This document shows, piece by piece, positions 7,773 to 15,718 of a DNA stretch of 47,967 nucleotides. The stretch is from contig CAILUT010000053.1 in the NCBI GenBank assembly GCA_903837495.1, positions 1 through 47,967 of the forward strand, in the 5' to 3' direction. Source of the stretch: an uncultured Flavobacteriales bacterium (lineage in GTDB: Bacteria; Bacteroidota; Bacteroidia; CAIKAF01). The translations under genes were made by a program, and so were the position numbers. A model generated the notes under the pieces. The model searched no databases, was not told the origin of the DNA, and saw nothing but the letters and a program-made list of their open reading frames with translations. Numbering within the stretch: the stretch's first letter is position 1; each line of letters starts with the position of its first letter.

Positions 7773-7814
7773 ATCCAATTCAGGCTCAAAACCCTAAAAT
7801 CGATTCCTTACTCG

Positions 7815-7822
7815 TACCTTTA
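7815..7822 (+). promoter_or_regulatory. TAnnTTTG-like promoter box for the GWxTD gene
   Basis: TACCTTTA matches seven of eight positions of the -7 element and ends 3 nt before the ATG at 7826. Confidence 0.4.
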
Positions 7823-7825
7823 ACC

Positions 7826-9337
7826 ATGCTTCTTTCTTTTTTTAACCGCTGCAAATCCCTTTCTATTTTAACTTGCCTAATTGCAGGATTGGGTTTTCAT
7901 GTTGGCCTTCTGCATGCCGGACTCAATGTGTCTATTCAGCATCAGGTTCTGTACTCCATACAAGGTAAACCCTATATTGAATCATGGATTCTGGTAGAAG
8001 GGAATTCCCTGCAATTCAAGCAAAGTTCTGGAACGCTCTGGAAAGCCTCGGTTCAATGTGCCATTCTGGCGCATGGCCCCGCCGGCATTTTAAATTACAG
8101 CAAGTTCAACTTGAACCAAGAAATTCAAGAAAACAACGATAAAAAAAGTGCGTCCAGCCTATTTCAAGACTTGTTCTACATAGAGCGCTTGGAAGTAGAT
8201 ACTGGAACCATTGTCTTAGAATACCTGTTGATTGACATCGGTTCCCAGAAAGCCGATACGCTGAAGTACATCGACACCCTGAAGGTTATGCCCTTAGCAG
8301 AACCGATTTCTGGAAAGCCCTTTTTTATATCAAAAATTACCAGTCCAATACAAAATACAATGCTGGCCCGGGGCAAATACGAAATCATGCCGATGTTGGG
8401 AAATGCCTTGGTTGAAAACAGCAACCCAGAATTAAAAATATACCAAGAGAGTTTCTTCCCCTTAAGCCAAATAGACAGCAGCCTAGCCTTTTACCAAACC
8501 ATTTGGGTTGAAAATGCCAGCGATTCTTCCGTTGTTCCTGGGTTTGCTCTTCGAAAACGATTTGAGCAGGTACGGCCTGTTGTTCCGGGAATTCAAACAC
8601 TAAATTTAAAAGAACTCCCCTCGGGCCACTACTGGCTAACAACCCAGCTGCTAGATAAAAACGGCAAGGTGTACAGCTCGTCCAAAGGCTACTTTTTCAG
8701 GGACAATCCAGAACAGCCTCTCGATTTGCTCAGCGTACAACAAACAGATTACTTGGGCAGTTTTTTAGAACCCATTCAAAATTTAGACACGCTTAAAACC
8801 ATGTTGGGCTTCCTAAGGCCTTTGTCCTCGGGCGAAGAAATTCAATTTGCTAAGAATGCCGCTGCCACGGAAGACATTCATTTGATAAAGCAATTTATTT
8901 GGAGTTTTTGGTTTAGCAAATACCCCAAACATCCGGCCGAGGAATGGAGCAAATACGTAGCCCTTTTAAAAGCCATTGACAAGGAATTTGGAACAGCGGC
9001 CATGCGTGGCTATGAAACCGACCGCGGCCGTGTGTGGTTAAAATATGGGGCCCCAAATTCCCGAAACAAACAATACAACGAACCCTCGGCTTACCCGTAT
9101 GAAATTTGGCAGTACTATCAAATTAAGGCCCAGTCGAACGTTCGGTTTGTTTTTTACAATCCAAACAACCTAAACAACGATTTCACCTTGATTCATTCTG
9201 AGTGCCGCGGCGAAATCAACAACCGCCAATGGCAATCCTTTATTTATCAACGAAACAACTCCTTTAACATCGACCAAAATCAGGCCATTCGCCATTTTGG
9301 GAACTGGAGCAACGATTTATTCAATTCGCCCCGATGA
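7826..9337 (+). CDS. GWxTD domain-containing exported protein
   Basis: A 503-residue protein with a signal peptide (hydrophobic stretch about 12-30). The C-terminal part (about 360-490) matches the GWxTD domain family of Bacteroidota: RGRVWLKYGAP, then PYEIWQYYQI, then RFVFYNPNN with a final QWQSFIYQR. The family has no known activity; members are exported and often occur near surface or secretion genes. The middle region is rich in beta strand. The stop overlaps the start of the glycosyltransferase by four bases (ATGA), so the two are translated together. A promoter-like box precedes the start by 3 nt. Confidence 0.85.
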   Translation: MLLSFFNRCKSLSILTCLIAGLGFHVGLLHAGLNVSIQHQVLYSIQGKPYIESWILVEGNSLQFKQSSGTLWKASVQCAILAHGPAGILNYSKFNLNQEIQENNDKKSASSLFQDLFYIERLEVDTGTIVLEYLLIDIGSQKADTLKYIDTLKVMPLAEPISGKPFFISKITSPIQNTMLARGKYEIMPMLGNALVENSNPELKIYQESFFPLSQIDSSLAFYQTIWVENASDSSVVPGFALRKRFEQVRPVVPGIQTLNLKELPSGHYWLTTQLLDKNGKVYSSSKGYFFRDNPEQPLDLLSVQQTDYLGSFLEPIQNLDTLKTMLGFLRPLSSGEEIQFAKNAAATEDIHLIKQFIWSFWFSKYPKHPAEEWSKYVALLKAIDKEFGTAAMRGYETDRGRVWLKYGAPNSRNKQYNEPSAYPYEIWQYYQIKAQSNVRFVFYNPNNLNNDFTLIHSECRGEINNRQWQSFIYQRNNSFNIDQNQAIRHFGNWSNDLFNSPR

Positions 9338-10365
9338 ACCTAAGCTCAAGGCCCAGCATCGCGGTAATCATATTGAATTACAACGGGCAGCATTGGCTTT
9401 CTGCATTTTTAGCTGGAGTTGTAGAACACAGCCACGAATGGGCCAGCGTTTGGGTGGCCGACAATGGCTCAACCGATGCCTCCTTTCAGGTGGTTGAAAA
9501 ACAAGGGCAGGCAAAATGGCTTGATTTAGGAAAAAACCATGGGTTTGCTCAGGGATACAACCTAGCCATTGAACGCATTGAAGCCGATTATGTGGTTTTG
9601 CTCAATTCAGACGTAGAAATACGCTCATCTTGGTTGCCGCCTTTGGTGGACTTTATGGAATCGAATGCCGATTATGCCGCTTGCCAACCCAAAATTAAAG
9701 CGCAGCGGCAACCCAGCCATTTTGAATATGCCGGTGCCAGTGGCGGATACATTGACGCGGTGGGATTCCCATATTGCAGGGGCCGGGTATTTTATACAAC
9801 CGAAGAAGACCTAGGGCAATACGATTCCCCCGCCGACATTCATTGGGCCAGCGGTTGTTGTCTTTTTATACGACGTACAGCCTATTTAAATGCGGGTGGT
9901 TTGGATGCCGACTTTTTTGCCCACATGGAAGAAATTGACCTCTGTTGGCGGTTGTTGGCACAAGGTTTTCGGTTGGCTGCCGTTCCAGCATCGGTGGTGT
10001 ATCATGTTGGGGGAGGCACCTTGGCGCAAAGTGCACCGAAAAAAACATTTTTAAATGTAAGAAACAACCTGATGATGTTGGCGAAAAACATGCCCGGCAG
10101 CCATTTCCTCTGGGTTTTTCCATTCCGCCTGATTTTAGACGGCCTGGGCAGCCTTCGGTTTTTGAAAGAACGGGGGGGAATCTCTCATGTTTGGGCTGTA
10201 ATAAAAGCCCATTGGGCCTTTTATGCCTTGCTTCCCAGCACCCTAAAAAAAAGAAAAGCCATTGCCCACAAGCGAGCTGACTTTTTATCGCCTTTTTTAT
10301 TGGTTCATCGGTATTTTTTGCAGGGAAAGAAAACCTATGCACAGCTGCACAAAAGCAAAAACTAA
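9334..10365 (+). CDS. Family 2 glycosyltransferase
   Basis: A 343-residue GT-A fold glycosyltransferase, similar in pattern to rhamnosyltransferase-like GT2 enzymes that build surface polysaccharides. Visible: the N-terminal IAVIILNYNG strand, ADNGSTD (42-48), the metal-binding LLNSD (89-93), and the acceptor-side WASGCCLFIRR and HMEEIDLCWRL segments with the HVGGGT block. The C-terminal 100 residues include a membrane-associating hydrophobic stretch (FRLILDGLGSLRF). It likely acts at the cytoplasmic face of the inner membrane. It overlaps the GWxTD gene by four bases and converges on aroQ with a gap of one base. Sugar and acceptor cannot be told. Confidence 0.9.
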   Translation: MNLSSRPSIAVIILNYNGQHWLSAFLAGVVEHSHEWASVWVADNGSTDASFQVVEKQGQAKWLDLGKNHGFAQGYNLAIERIEADYVVLLNSDVEIRSSWLPPLVDFMESNADYAACQPKIKAQRQPSHFEYAGASGGYIDAVGFPYCRGRVFYTTEEDLGQYDSPADIHWASGCCLFIRRTAYLNAGGLDADFFAHMEEIDLCWRLLAQGFRLAAVPASVVYHVGGGTLAQSAPKKTFLNVRNNLMMLAKNMPGSHFLWVFPFRLILDGLGSLRFLKERGGISHVWAVIKAHWAFYALLPSTLKKRKAIAHKRADFLSPFLLVHRYFLQGKKTYAQLHKSKN

Positions 10366-10366
10366 G

Positions 10367-10813
10367 TTAGCCTCCATTCACCGTAGGCCACAGCCCGCAG
10401 GCATGCAAGGCCAAACGCACGCCCAAATGATAGCCCTGTGTGCCGGCTCCGGCTATGCTGGCATTTACGCCAAGCGCTGTGATGCTTTGCCTACGGAATT
10501 CCTCTCTAGAAAAAATATGGGTAATGTGGACTTCGACCTTGTAGGTACCACAGGCGGTTAAGGCGTCGGACAAGGCGACCGAGCTGTGGGCAAAACCGCC
10601 GGGATTGATGATAAGTGCTTTGGCTTGAGCGGCTTGCTGCACCCAATCGATGAGCTCGCCTTCGTGGTTGGATTGAAAAAACCGAAAATGAATTTCAGGG
10701 AAAGCGGATTGCAATTCAGATTCCAATTGGGCCAAGGTGGTATGGCCATACTTTTCGGGCTCGCGGCTGCCCAGCAAGTTTAAATTGGGACCGTTGATAA
10801 CCCAAATTTCCAT
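10367..10813 (-). CDS. aroQ: Type II 3-dehydroquinate dehydratase
   Basis: A 148-residue enzyme of the shikimate pathway that dehydrates 3-dehydroquinate. The type II family signature is complete: NGPNLNLLG (residues 7-15), SREPEKYG with R17 and catalytic Y22, NHEGELIDW (49-57), INPGGFAHSS (69-78) and VEVHITHIFSREEFR with H96. Length is typical. The promoter box TACCTTTG ends 4 nt before the ATG. It is a single gene convergent with the glycosyltransferase, and diverges from the cystathionine beta-synthase gene across repeat element A. Confidence 0.95.
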   Translation of the reverse strand: MEIWVINGPNLNLLGSREPEKYGHTTLAQLESELQSAFPEIHFRFFQSNHEGELIDWVQQAAQAKALIINPGGFAHSSVALSDALTACGTYKVEVHITHIFSREEFRRQSITALGVNASIAGAGTQGYHLGVRLALHACGLWPTVNGG

Positions 10814-10817
10814 GCAA

Positions 10818-10825
10818 CAAAGGTA
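10818..10825 (-). promoter_or_regulatory. TAnnTTTG promoter box abutting the aroQ start
   Basis: The minus strand reads TACCTTTG, a perfect -7 box, ending 4 nt before the ATG at 10813. Confidence 0.6.
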
Positions 10826-10868
10826 GTGGATTTATGGTATTTGAATGGATGAACGCAGAGTGTGGCCC

Positions 10869-11011
10869 GCGGCAGGGATTGAAGCAGGTAGCCCACAGGG
10901 GCGGTGGGGCTGGCGGGGCCGGGGCCAAAGAGCGACCGGAGGAAGCTACTTTGGCCCTTGCCCCGCCCCCCACGGCACCGAGGATTACCGCTGAAAGCCC
11001 GCAGCCGCCCC
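10869..11011 (+). ncRNA. 143-nt structured repeat, copy A (candidate RNA element)
   Basis: It begins GCGGCAGGGATTGAA and ends GCCGCCCC, followed by an A-rich run. Arms pair as GCGGC with GCCGC, GGUAG with UUACC, GUGGGG with CCCCAC, GCGGGGC with GCCCCGC, and GCCAAAG (10924-10930) with CUUUGGC (10949-10955). The apical loop GACCGGAGGA is at 10934-10943, 65 nt from the start. The central stem is unrelated in sequence to other copies but is self-complementary. It sits between the divergent aroQ and cystathionine beta-synthase genes, 67 nt upstream of the latter's promoter box. Confidence 0.75.
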
Positions 11012-11078
11012 AAAAATAAAAAGCCCATGCATGGCGGTGTTTGAACACTCAATCTTACTGCCTGTCGCGGGATTTAGC

Positions 11079-11086
11079 TACCTTTG
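11079..11086 (+). promoter_or_regulatory. TAnnTTTG promoter box for the cystathionine beta-synthase gene
   Basis: TACCTTTG, a perfect -7 element, lies 22 nt before the ATG at 11109. Confidence 0.55.
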
Positions 11087-11108
11087 CCAGCAACATTTAC
11101 GATTGCTC

Positions 11109-12470
11109 ATGTGGTGTAAAACTATTTTGGAAACCATTGGAAATACGCCGATGGTACAATTAAACAGAGTCGCAGCGGGCCTGCCGGCTACCGTGCTGGC
11201 GAAGGTAGAGACCTTTAATCCCGGCAACAGCATTAAAGACCGCATGGCGCTGAAAATGATAGAAGATGCCGAGGCCAATGGGCGGCTGAAACCCGGCGGA
11301 ACCATTATTGAAGGGACCAGCGGAAATACAGGCATGGGCCTGGCCATTGCTGCGATAATTAAAGGGTACAAATGCATTTTTACTACCACCGATAAGCAAT
11401 CGCAAGAGAAGATTGATGCATTGCGCGCCTTGGGAGCCGAAGTTATTGTGTGCCCAACCAATGTGGAACCCGAAGACCCCCGCTCCTACTACTCCGTTTC
11501 AAGCCGCTTGGTGGCAGAAGTTCCAAACGCATGGAAACCAAACCAATACGACAATCTGAGCAATTCGCAAGCGCACTACGAAAGCACCGGCCCAGAAATC
11601 TGGGAACAAACCGAAGGAAAAATCACCCATTTGGTGGTGGGGGTGGGCACCGGAGGTACCATTTCAGGAACGGCCCGCTACCTAAAAGAAAAGAACCCGA
11701 ACGTACAGATTTGGGGGATTGACACCTATGGTTCTGTATTTAAAAAATACCATGAAACGGGGGAATTCGATAAGAAAGAAATTTATCCGTACATCACCGA
11801 AGGCATTGGAGAAGATTTTTTGCCAGAGAATGTAGATTTTTCGTTGATTGACCGATTTGAAAAGGTAAGCGATAAAGATGCCGCCATATACACCCGTGAA
11901 ATTGCCCGAAACGAAGGAATTTTTGCGGGGAATTCGGCCGGGGCTGCAGTGGCGGGATTGCTTCAGCTTAAGCATTTATTGAAAGAAGGCGATGTGGTGG
12001 TGGTTATTTTTCATGACCATGGCATTCGGTACTTGGGGAAAATGTTCAACGACAATTGGATGCGCGACCGCGGATTTTTAGACCGCAAGCAATTGACGGT
12101 AAAAGACTTATTGGTTTCGGGCGTATTGGCAAAAGCCATCACTGTGCCTGTAGGGCAAACCACATCAGAGGTGGTACAGCTGATGCAAATGCAGGGGATT
12201 TCACAGGTTCCCGTTGTAGATGGAAATCGTTTGGTGGGCGCATTGACCGACAGCCGCTTGTTTGGTTTCTTGGTGCAAAAACCCGAATCACACGATACCC
12301 CTATTGCCGAAATCATGGAAAAACCCTTCCCGGTCATTTCGGCAGATTGTGAGCTAAATCAAGTGGGAAAAGAGTTCTCGAAAGAAACCCATGCGGTTCT
12401 AGTTAAAGATGGGATGGGGGAATACTACATTATGACCCGCACCGATTTGCTGACGCAATTGATAGGATAA
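11109..12470 (+). CDS. Pyridoxal-phosphate cystathionine beta-synthase with C-terminal CBS domains
   Basis: A 453-residue fold-type II PLP enzyme. Residues 1-320 form the catalytic part: NPGNSIKDRMA with the PLP-binding lysine K43, the EGTSGNTGMG substrate loop (68-77), and the phosphate-binding GVGTGGTISG. The last 130 residues hold two CBS repeats (AKAITVPVGQTTSEVVQ, ISQVPVVDG, then IMEKPFPVISAD), which separates it from plain cysteine synthase. It most likely joins serine and homocysteine to cystathionine; O-acetylserine use cannot be excluded. The CBS repeats suggest adenosyl-ligand regulation. The frame runs upstream to 11031, but the promoter box at 11079 and family N-terminus favour the ATG at 11109. 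The next gene follows by 4 nt. Confidence 0.88.
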   Translation: MWCKTILETIGNTPMVQLNRVAAGLPATVLAKVETFNPGNSIKDRMALKMIEDAEANGRLKPGGTIIEGTSGNTGMGLAIAAIIKGYKCIFTTTDKQSQEKIDALRALGAEVIVCPTNVEPEDPRSYYSVSSRLVAEVPNAWKPNQYDNLSNSQAHYESTGPEIWEQTEGKITHLVVGVGTGGTISGTARYLKEKNPNVQIWGIDTYGSVFKKYHETGEFDKKEIYPYITEGIGEDFLPENVDFSLIDRFEKVSDKDAAIYTREIARNEGIFAGNSAGAAVAGLLQLKHLLKEGDVVVVIFHDHGIRYLGKMFNDNWMRDRGFLDRKQLTVKDLLVSGVLAKAITVPVGQTTSEVVQLMQMQGISQVPVVDGNRLVGALTDSRLFGFLVQKPESHDTPIAEIMEKPFPVISADCELNQVGKEFSKETHAVLVKDGMGEYYIMTRTDLLTQLIG

Positions 12471-12474
12471 GCCC

Positions 12475-13260
12475 ATGCGGGTAACAGATCAGCTTGGTTT
12501 TTCGGTAGAAGTCCCCGACTTGCCGCGGCGCATCGTGTCGCTGGTGCCTTCCATTACGGAATTGCTCGCCCACCTGTCGCTCGAAAAAGAAGTTTTAGGC
12601 ATTACAAAGTTTTGCGAATTTCCAACCGAATGGCAGCAAACAAAGGTGCGCGTGGGTGGAACAAAAAATCCAAATATCAAAGCCATTGAACTGTTAAACC
12701 CCGATTTAATTGTTGGGAATAAAGAGGAAAACACCCAGGAAATGCTGTTGAAGCTCAAGACCCGGTTTCCGGTGTGGATCAGCGATATTGAAACCCTTGA
12801 ACAAGCGTTGCAGATGATTGAAGCGCTTGGAGCATTGACTCGGCGTTCCATGATGGCCACAGAATTGAATCAACAAATTGCAAGCGCCTTTCGGGGCCTT
12901 GAGCCCGTTCGCCCGGCTAAGCGCTGCTTGTATTTGATTTGGTGCAATCCATACATGGTGGCGGGCAGCAACACCTTTATTGACGATATGCTAAAATGGT
13001 GTGGCTTTGAAAACGCAGCGGCGAACTTAGAGGGAAGGTATCCGGAATTGGATGCAGAAGGCATTCGAGCCTTGGCTCCGGAGCTTGTGCTGCTGTCATC
13101 GGAACCCTACCCGTTCAAGGATTCGCATGCCGATGAACTTCGGGCCTTGCTGCCCAACACAAGCAAGTGCATGTTGGTGGACGGGACGTATTTTAGTTGG
13201 TATGGCAGCCGACTTGCTGAATCGCCAAGGTATTTCCAGAAGGTGATTTCGGAGCTGTAG
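12475..13260 (+). CDS. BtuF-like helical-backbone metal receptor protein without signal peptide
   Basis: A 261-residue protein of the periplasmic-binding type III fold seen in cobalamin, haem and siderophore receptors (RIVSLVPSITELLAHL, then VGGTKNPNIKAIELLNPDLIVG, and a long central helix). It lacks any signal peptide or lipobox: it starts MRVTDQLGFSVEVPDLP, directly in the domain. It is therefore probably cytoplasmic, as many Bacteroidota relatives are. A conserved WCNPYMVAG block is present. It is 4 nt downstream of the cystathionine beta-synthase gene, so the two are co-transcribed. A link to cobalamin or methionine metabolism is possible but not shown. Confidence 0.8.
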   Translation: MRVTDQLGFSVEVPDLPRRIVSLVPSITELLAHLSLEKEVLGITKFCEFPTEWQQTKVRVGGTKNPNIKAIELLNPDLIVGNKEENTQEMLLKLKTRFPVWISDIETLEQALQMIEALGALTRRSMMATELNQQIASAFRGLEPVRPAKRCLYLIWCNPYMVAGSNTFIDDMLKWCGFENAAANLEGRYPELDAEGIRALAPELVLLSSEPYPFKDSHADELRALLPNTSKCMLVDGTYFSWYGSRLAESPRYFQKVISEL

Positions 13261-13374
13261 GGAAAGGTTTTGTGGGGAGTAAATGACCCGATACCTTCAG
13301 GAAAAGAAAGCGTTTTATTTGGCAAGGGGGCCCTACTTGCACGGGCAAGCATAAGCCTTAGCACCGCACCTGTT

Positions 13375-14685
13375 TTAATTCCTTTTTTGAATTGAAGACC
13401 AAAAGGTTCCCGAGGCCGATTGAACCCATAGATAATAAGTGCCTTCTGTCAATTCCGAAACCGAAATGCTGGGCGATACGCCCTCTTTCATGTTTTTTCC
13501 ATCTTGACTAAACAGGCGCCAGTGCAGAATCTGTTCCGCTTGGGTTCCAATTTGAAATGCATGTTGAACGGGATTGGGATAGCAATGCAAGGAGAAGGAA
13601 TGCGGAGGTTGAACCCCAGCAAGGTACTCGGAAACAGCGGCATCCATCAAAGCAAATCCGATTTGGTTGGGAAAGGTATTCAATTGATTCACAAGAACAA
13701 CAACGGTAATCCCTGTGGCCGTGTCGTGCATCGCAGTCGAAGCATAGCCGCCCCAAATGTTGCCTCCATGAAACCAGAGCGTACGGCCGTTTCGAACCTG
13801 CCTACCCATACCCAAACCATAATTGCCCGACCCAACGAATGTGGTCATTTCTTGAAAGCTGCTGGGTTGAAGAACCTGATGGTTCATCAATGCGTCGTAC
13901 CATTGCGCGAGCTCGTAGGCTGTGGAGTACATGGCCCCTGCCGACCAGGCGGCGCTGTTGACCGAAGTTCGGGGAACCGAATGGTTATCGACTCCAGCCT
14001 GCCAGGGATGAGCAATGGGAATGGTGGAGGTTTCGTAGGGGTCTAAAAATGTGCTGTCCAGGTTTATTGGGTTTAGCAGCATTTGCCTTAGCAGCTGATG
14101 ATAGGATTGGTTGGTCGCACTTTCGGCCACCAAACCCGCCAGCAAATAATTTGTATTGCAGTAGTCCCAACTGCTGCCTGGGGAAAACAAAGGAGGACCT
14201 ACCCAGCCCATTAGCTCGGAAGCAGTATAGAACCTATTGGGGTTGTTCATCATAGAGTCTGGGTAACCTGCAACGCTGCTCACATCGGCTAAACCCGAGG
14301 TGTGATTGAGCAATTGACGAAGGGTAATTTGGGGATTAATGTTGTTCCAAGTGGGCAAATATGTGCCAATTGGATCCTCTAAGTCGAGGAGGTTGGCCTC
14401 GGCCAATTTTAGCAACAAAACAGCGGTAAACAGTTTGGTGTTGCTGCCTATTCCAAATTGAAATTGAGGGGCAATGGGTTGGCCGGCATGGGAAATGCCG
14501 CTTACGCCTTTGAAAGAACCGTAGCTGGGGTGCAGCACACACACGGAAACTCCTTTTAAGTTCTGGGCCGTTCGGGAGCTGTCAACCACAAACTGCATGC
14601 GAGCAAGCAAGGCAGAGGGGAAGGTTTGAGCACCGAGGGCAGAAAAAAAGGAACAAACCCAAAAACAAAGCAAATTCATTTTCAT
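13375..14685 (-). CDS. Serine hydrolase of the beta-lactamase/DD-peptidase fold with a T9SS sorting domain
   Basis: A 436-residue exported protein. A signal peptide covers about residues 1-19 (ending SALGAQ). The catalytic set of the class C beta-lactamase-like family is complete: SNTK (81-84), Y175-C-N177 and HGG (306-308). The last 75 residues form a type A C-terminal sorting domain, with YPNPVQHAF, LFSQDGK and LTEGTYYL, which in Bacteroidota directs transport across the outer membrane by the type IX system. It should act outside the cell or on its surface, on a peptide, ester or amide not determined. It has no operon partner; a convergent gap of 114 nt separates it from the BtuF-like gene. 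Confidence 0.9.
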   Translation of the reverse strand: MKMNLLCFWVCSFFSALGAQTFPSALLARMQFVVDSSRTAQNLKGVSVCVLHPSYGSFKGVSGISHAGQPIAPQFQFGIGSNTKLFTAVLLLKLAEANLLDLEDPIGTYLPTWNNINPQITLRQLLNHTSGLADVSSVAGYPDSMMNNPNRFYTASELMGWVGPPLFSPGSSWDYCNTNYLLAGLVAESATNQSYHQLLRQMLLNPINLDSTFLDPYETSTIPIAHPWQAGVDNHSVPRTSVNSAAWSAGAMYSTAYELAQWYDALMNHQVLQPSSFQEMTTFVGSGNYGLGMGRQVRNGRTLWFHGGNIWGGYASTAMHDTATGITVVVLVNQLNTFPNQIGFALMDAAVSEYLAGVQPPHSFSLHCYPNPVQHAFQIGTQAEQILHWRLFSQDGKNMKEGVSPSISVSELTEGTYYLWVQSASGTFWSSIQKRN

Positions 14686-14756
14686 GCTTGGACGTAGGGG
14701 GATTAAAATAGAGATTCTATAAAAATAATGCGGGGATTGGCCATTCCCTTAAATCA

Positions 14757-14789
14757 GTAAAAAAAAAAGCTGGAATTTCTTCCAGCCCC
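14757..14789 (-). terminator. Rho-independent terminator after the sigma/anti-sigma operon
   Basis: On the minus strand a 7-bp stem GCTGGAA/TTCCAGC with a 4-nt loop (14769-14786) is followed by a run of at least nine T. It lies 12 nt after the stop of the gene at 14798-15292. Confidence 0.85.
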
Positions 14790-14797
14790 AAACGCAT

Positions 14798-15292
14798 TCA
14801 ATCTAGGTCGTCGGAGTCCTCTTGGGCGGGCATTTCGCCCCGTTGTTCCTTAATTTTCTTTAGCAATTCGCGTCTCCATTGTTTTTCGGCCAGCTGTATG
14901 CGCAGCACTTTCTTGGCGCCCAGTTGTTTTTGAGCCGATTCAATGCTGGCCTTTCGAACCGCCATTGCTTTTTCGGCATTGGCTATGCGCTCAGAGAGCA
15001 GGGCTTCGGCTTGGGCATCGGTCATGGATTCAATGGAGGTTTGACTGAGTCGATTTGCCCCTTTTTGTTGTTTTGTCCGATTGGATGCGCCCTGCATTCC
15101 GGCTTGGCGCTGGTTTTTCTGAAGGTCTTCCCAGGTCTTCATTTCGGCATCGGTAAGTTGAGCTTCTTTTTGCACAAAGGCTCTTTTTTGCGCTTTCAGT
15201 TCTTGCATTTTAGCCTTTGCGGGTTGAGCAATCAGGTTAAAAGAGCTAAGAAATAGAAAGCCGGTCAGCAATAAAAGGGATGTTTTGTTCAT
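14798..15292 (-). CDS. Small exported helical protein at the end of an ECF sigma operon
   Basis: A 164-residue protein with a clear signal peptide (residues 1-22, ending NLIAQ) and an almost wholly helical, Lys/Glu/Gln-rich mature part. The LTDAEMKTWEDLQ segment and the tail of basic residues before a final acidic EDSDDLD are the look of Spy/CpxP-like or LTxxQ periplasmic stress proteins, but no LTxxQ motif is certain. It is last in the sigma/anti-sigma operon, so it is likely a target or a partner of the envelope response. It ends 12 nt before a strong terminator. Confidence 0.6.
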   Translation of the reverse strand: MNKTSLLLLTGFLFLSSFNLIAQPAKAKMQELKAQKRAFVQKEAQLTDAEMKTWEDLQKNQRQAGMQGASNRTKQQKGANRLSQTSIESMTDAQAEALLSERIANAEKAMAVRKASIESAQKQLGAKKVLRIQLAEKQWRRELLKKIKEQRGEMPAQEDSDDLD

Positions 15293-15308
15293 GGTTTAGG
15301 TATTTGGG

Positions 15309-15680
15309 TTAATTAAAAAAAAGGGGGTCTAATTCAAGAGATTGGTTTGAAAAATCGTCGGATTCGGCTCCGGTTAAAACCAAGAGCAAATCGGCTTCGG
15401 TTGGCTGCTCTTCGTTCCACAAATAGGCTTCTAAGTCCTTAGAATGGCTGGATTCCGCCTGAGATGGGGGTTCGGGTATAAGATTCCAAAGGTAAAACGC
15501 CCCAAGAAGCAAAAGGAGAGCCGCTGCCGCACCAAAGCCAGCCAAAGCGAGGGACAGGGGGGCAGGTTTAGACTTCGTTGCTGTATGGCTCTGAATCACG
15601 CGTTCCGCCAAATCATGTGCATAGTTTTCTGGCGTTGCATTTTCAGCAGAAAAAGAGGGTATGTGGGGTTTGGAATTCAT
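15309..15680 (-). CDS. Putative anti-sigma factor, single membrane helix (second module)
   Basis: A 123-residue protein with one membrane helix (about 42-66, LSLALAGFGAAAALLLLLGAFYLW), an N-terminal cytoplasmic part of about 40 residues and an acidic periplasmic tail. It lies between the ECF sigma gene (38 nt upstream) and the exported helical protein (16 nt downstream). Size, topology and location match an anti-sigma protein, though no zinc-binding anti-sigma motif is seen. Function is inferred from context. Confidence 0.6.
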   Translation of the reverse strand: MNSKPHIPSFSAENATPENYAHDLAERVIQSHTATKSKPAPLSLALAGFGAAAALLLLLGAFYLWNLIPEPPSQAESSHSKDLEAYLWNEEQPTEADLLLVLTGAESDDFSNQSLELDPLFFN

Positions 15681-15718
15681 GCTTGTATGCTGATTGGTGC
15701 GAAAAAATTGGGCAAGGT

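Noticed and set aside
10834-11019. Reading frames inside repeat copy A and its counterparts in copy B
   Set aside because: They follow GC-rich self-pairing sequence, differ between copies and have no common translation.
13504-14046. 180-codon plus-strand frame opposite the serine hydrolase
   Set aside because: The minus strand has complete catalytic motifs and a sorting tail; the plus frame resembles nothing.
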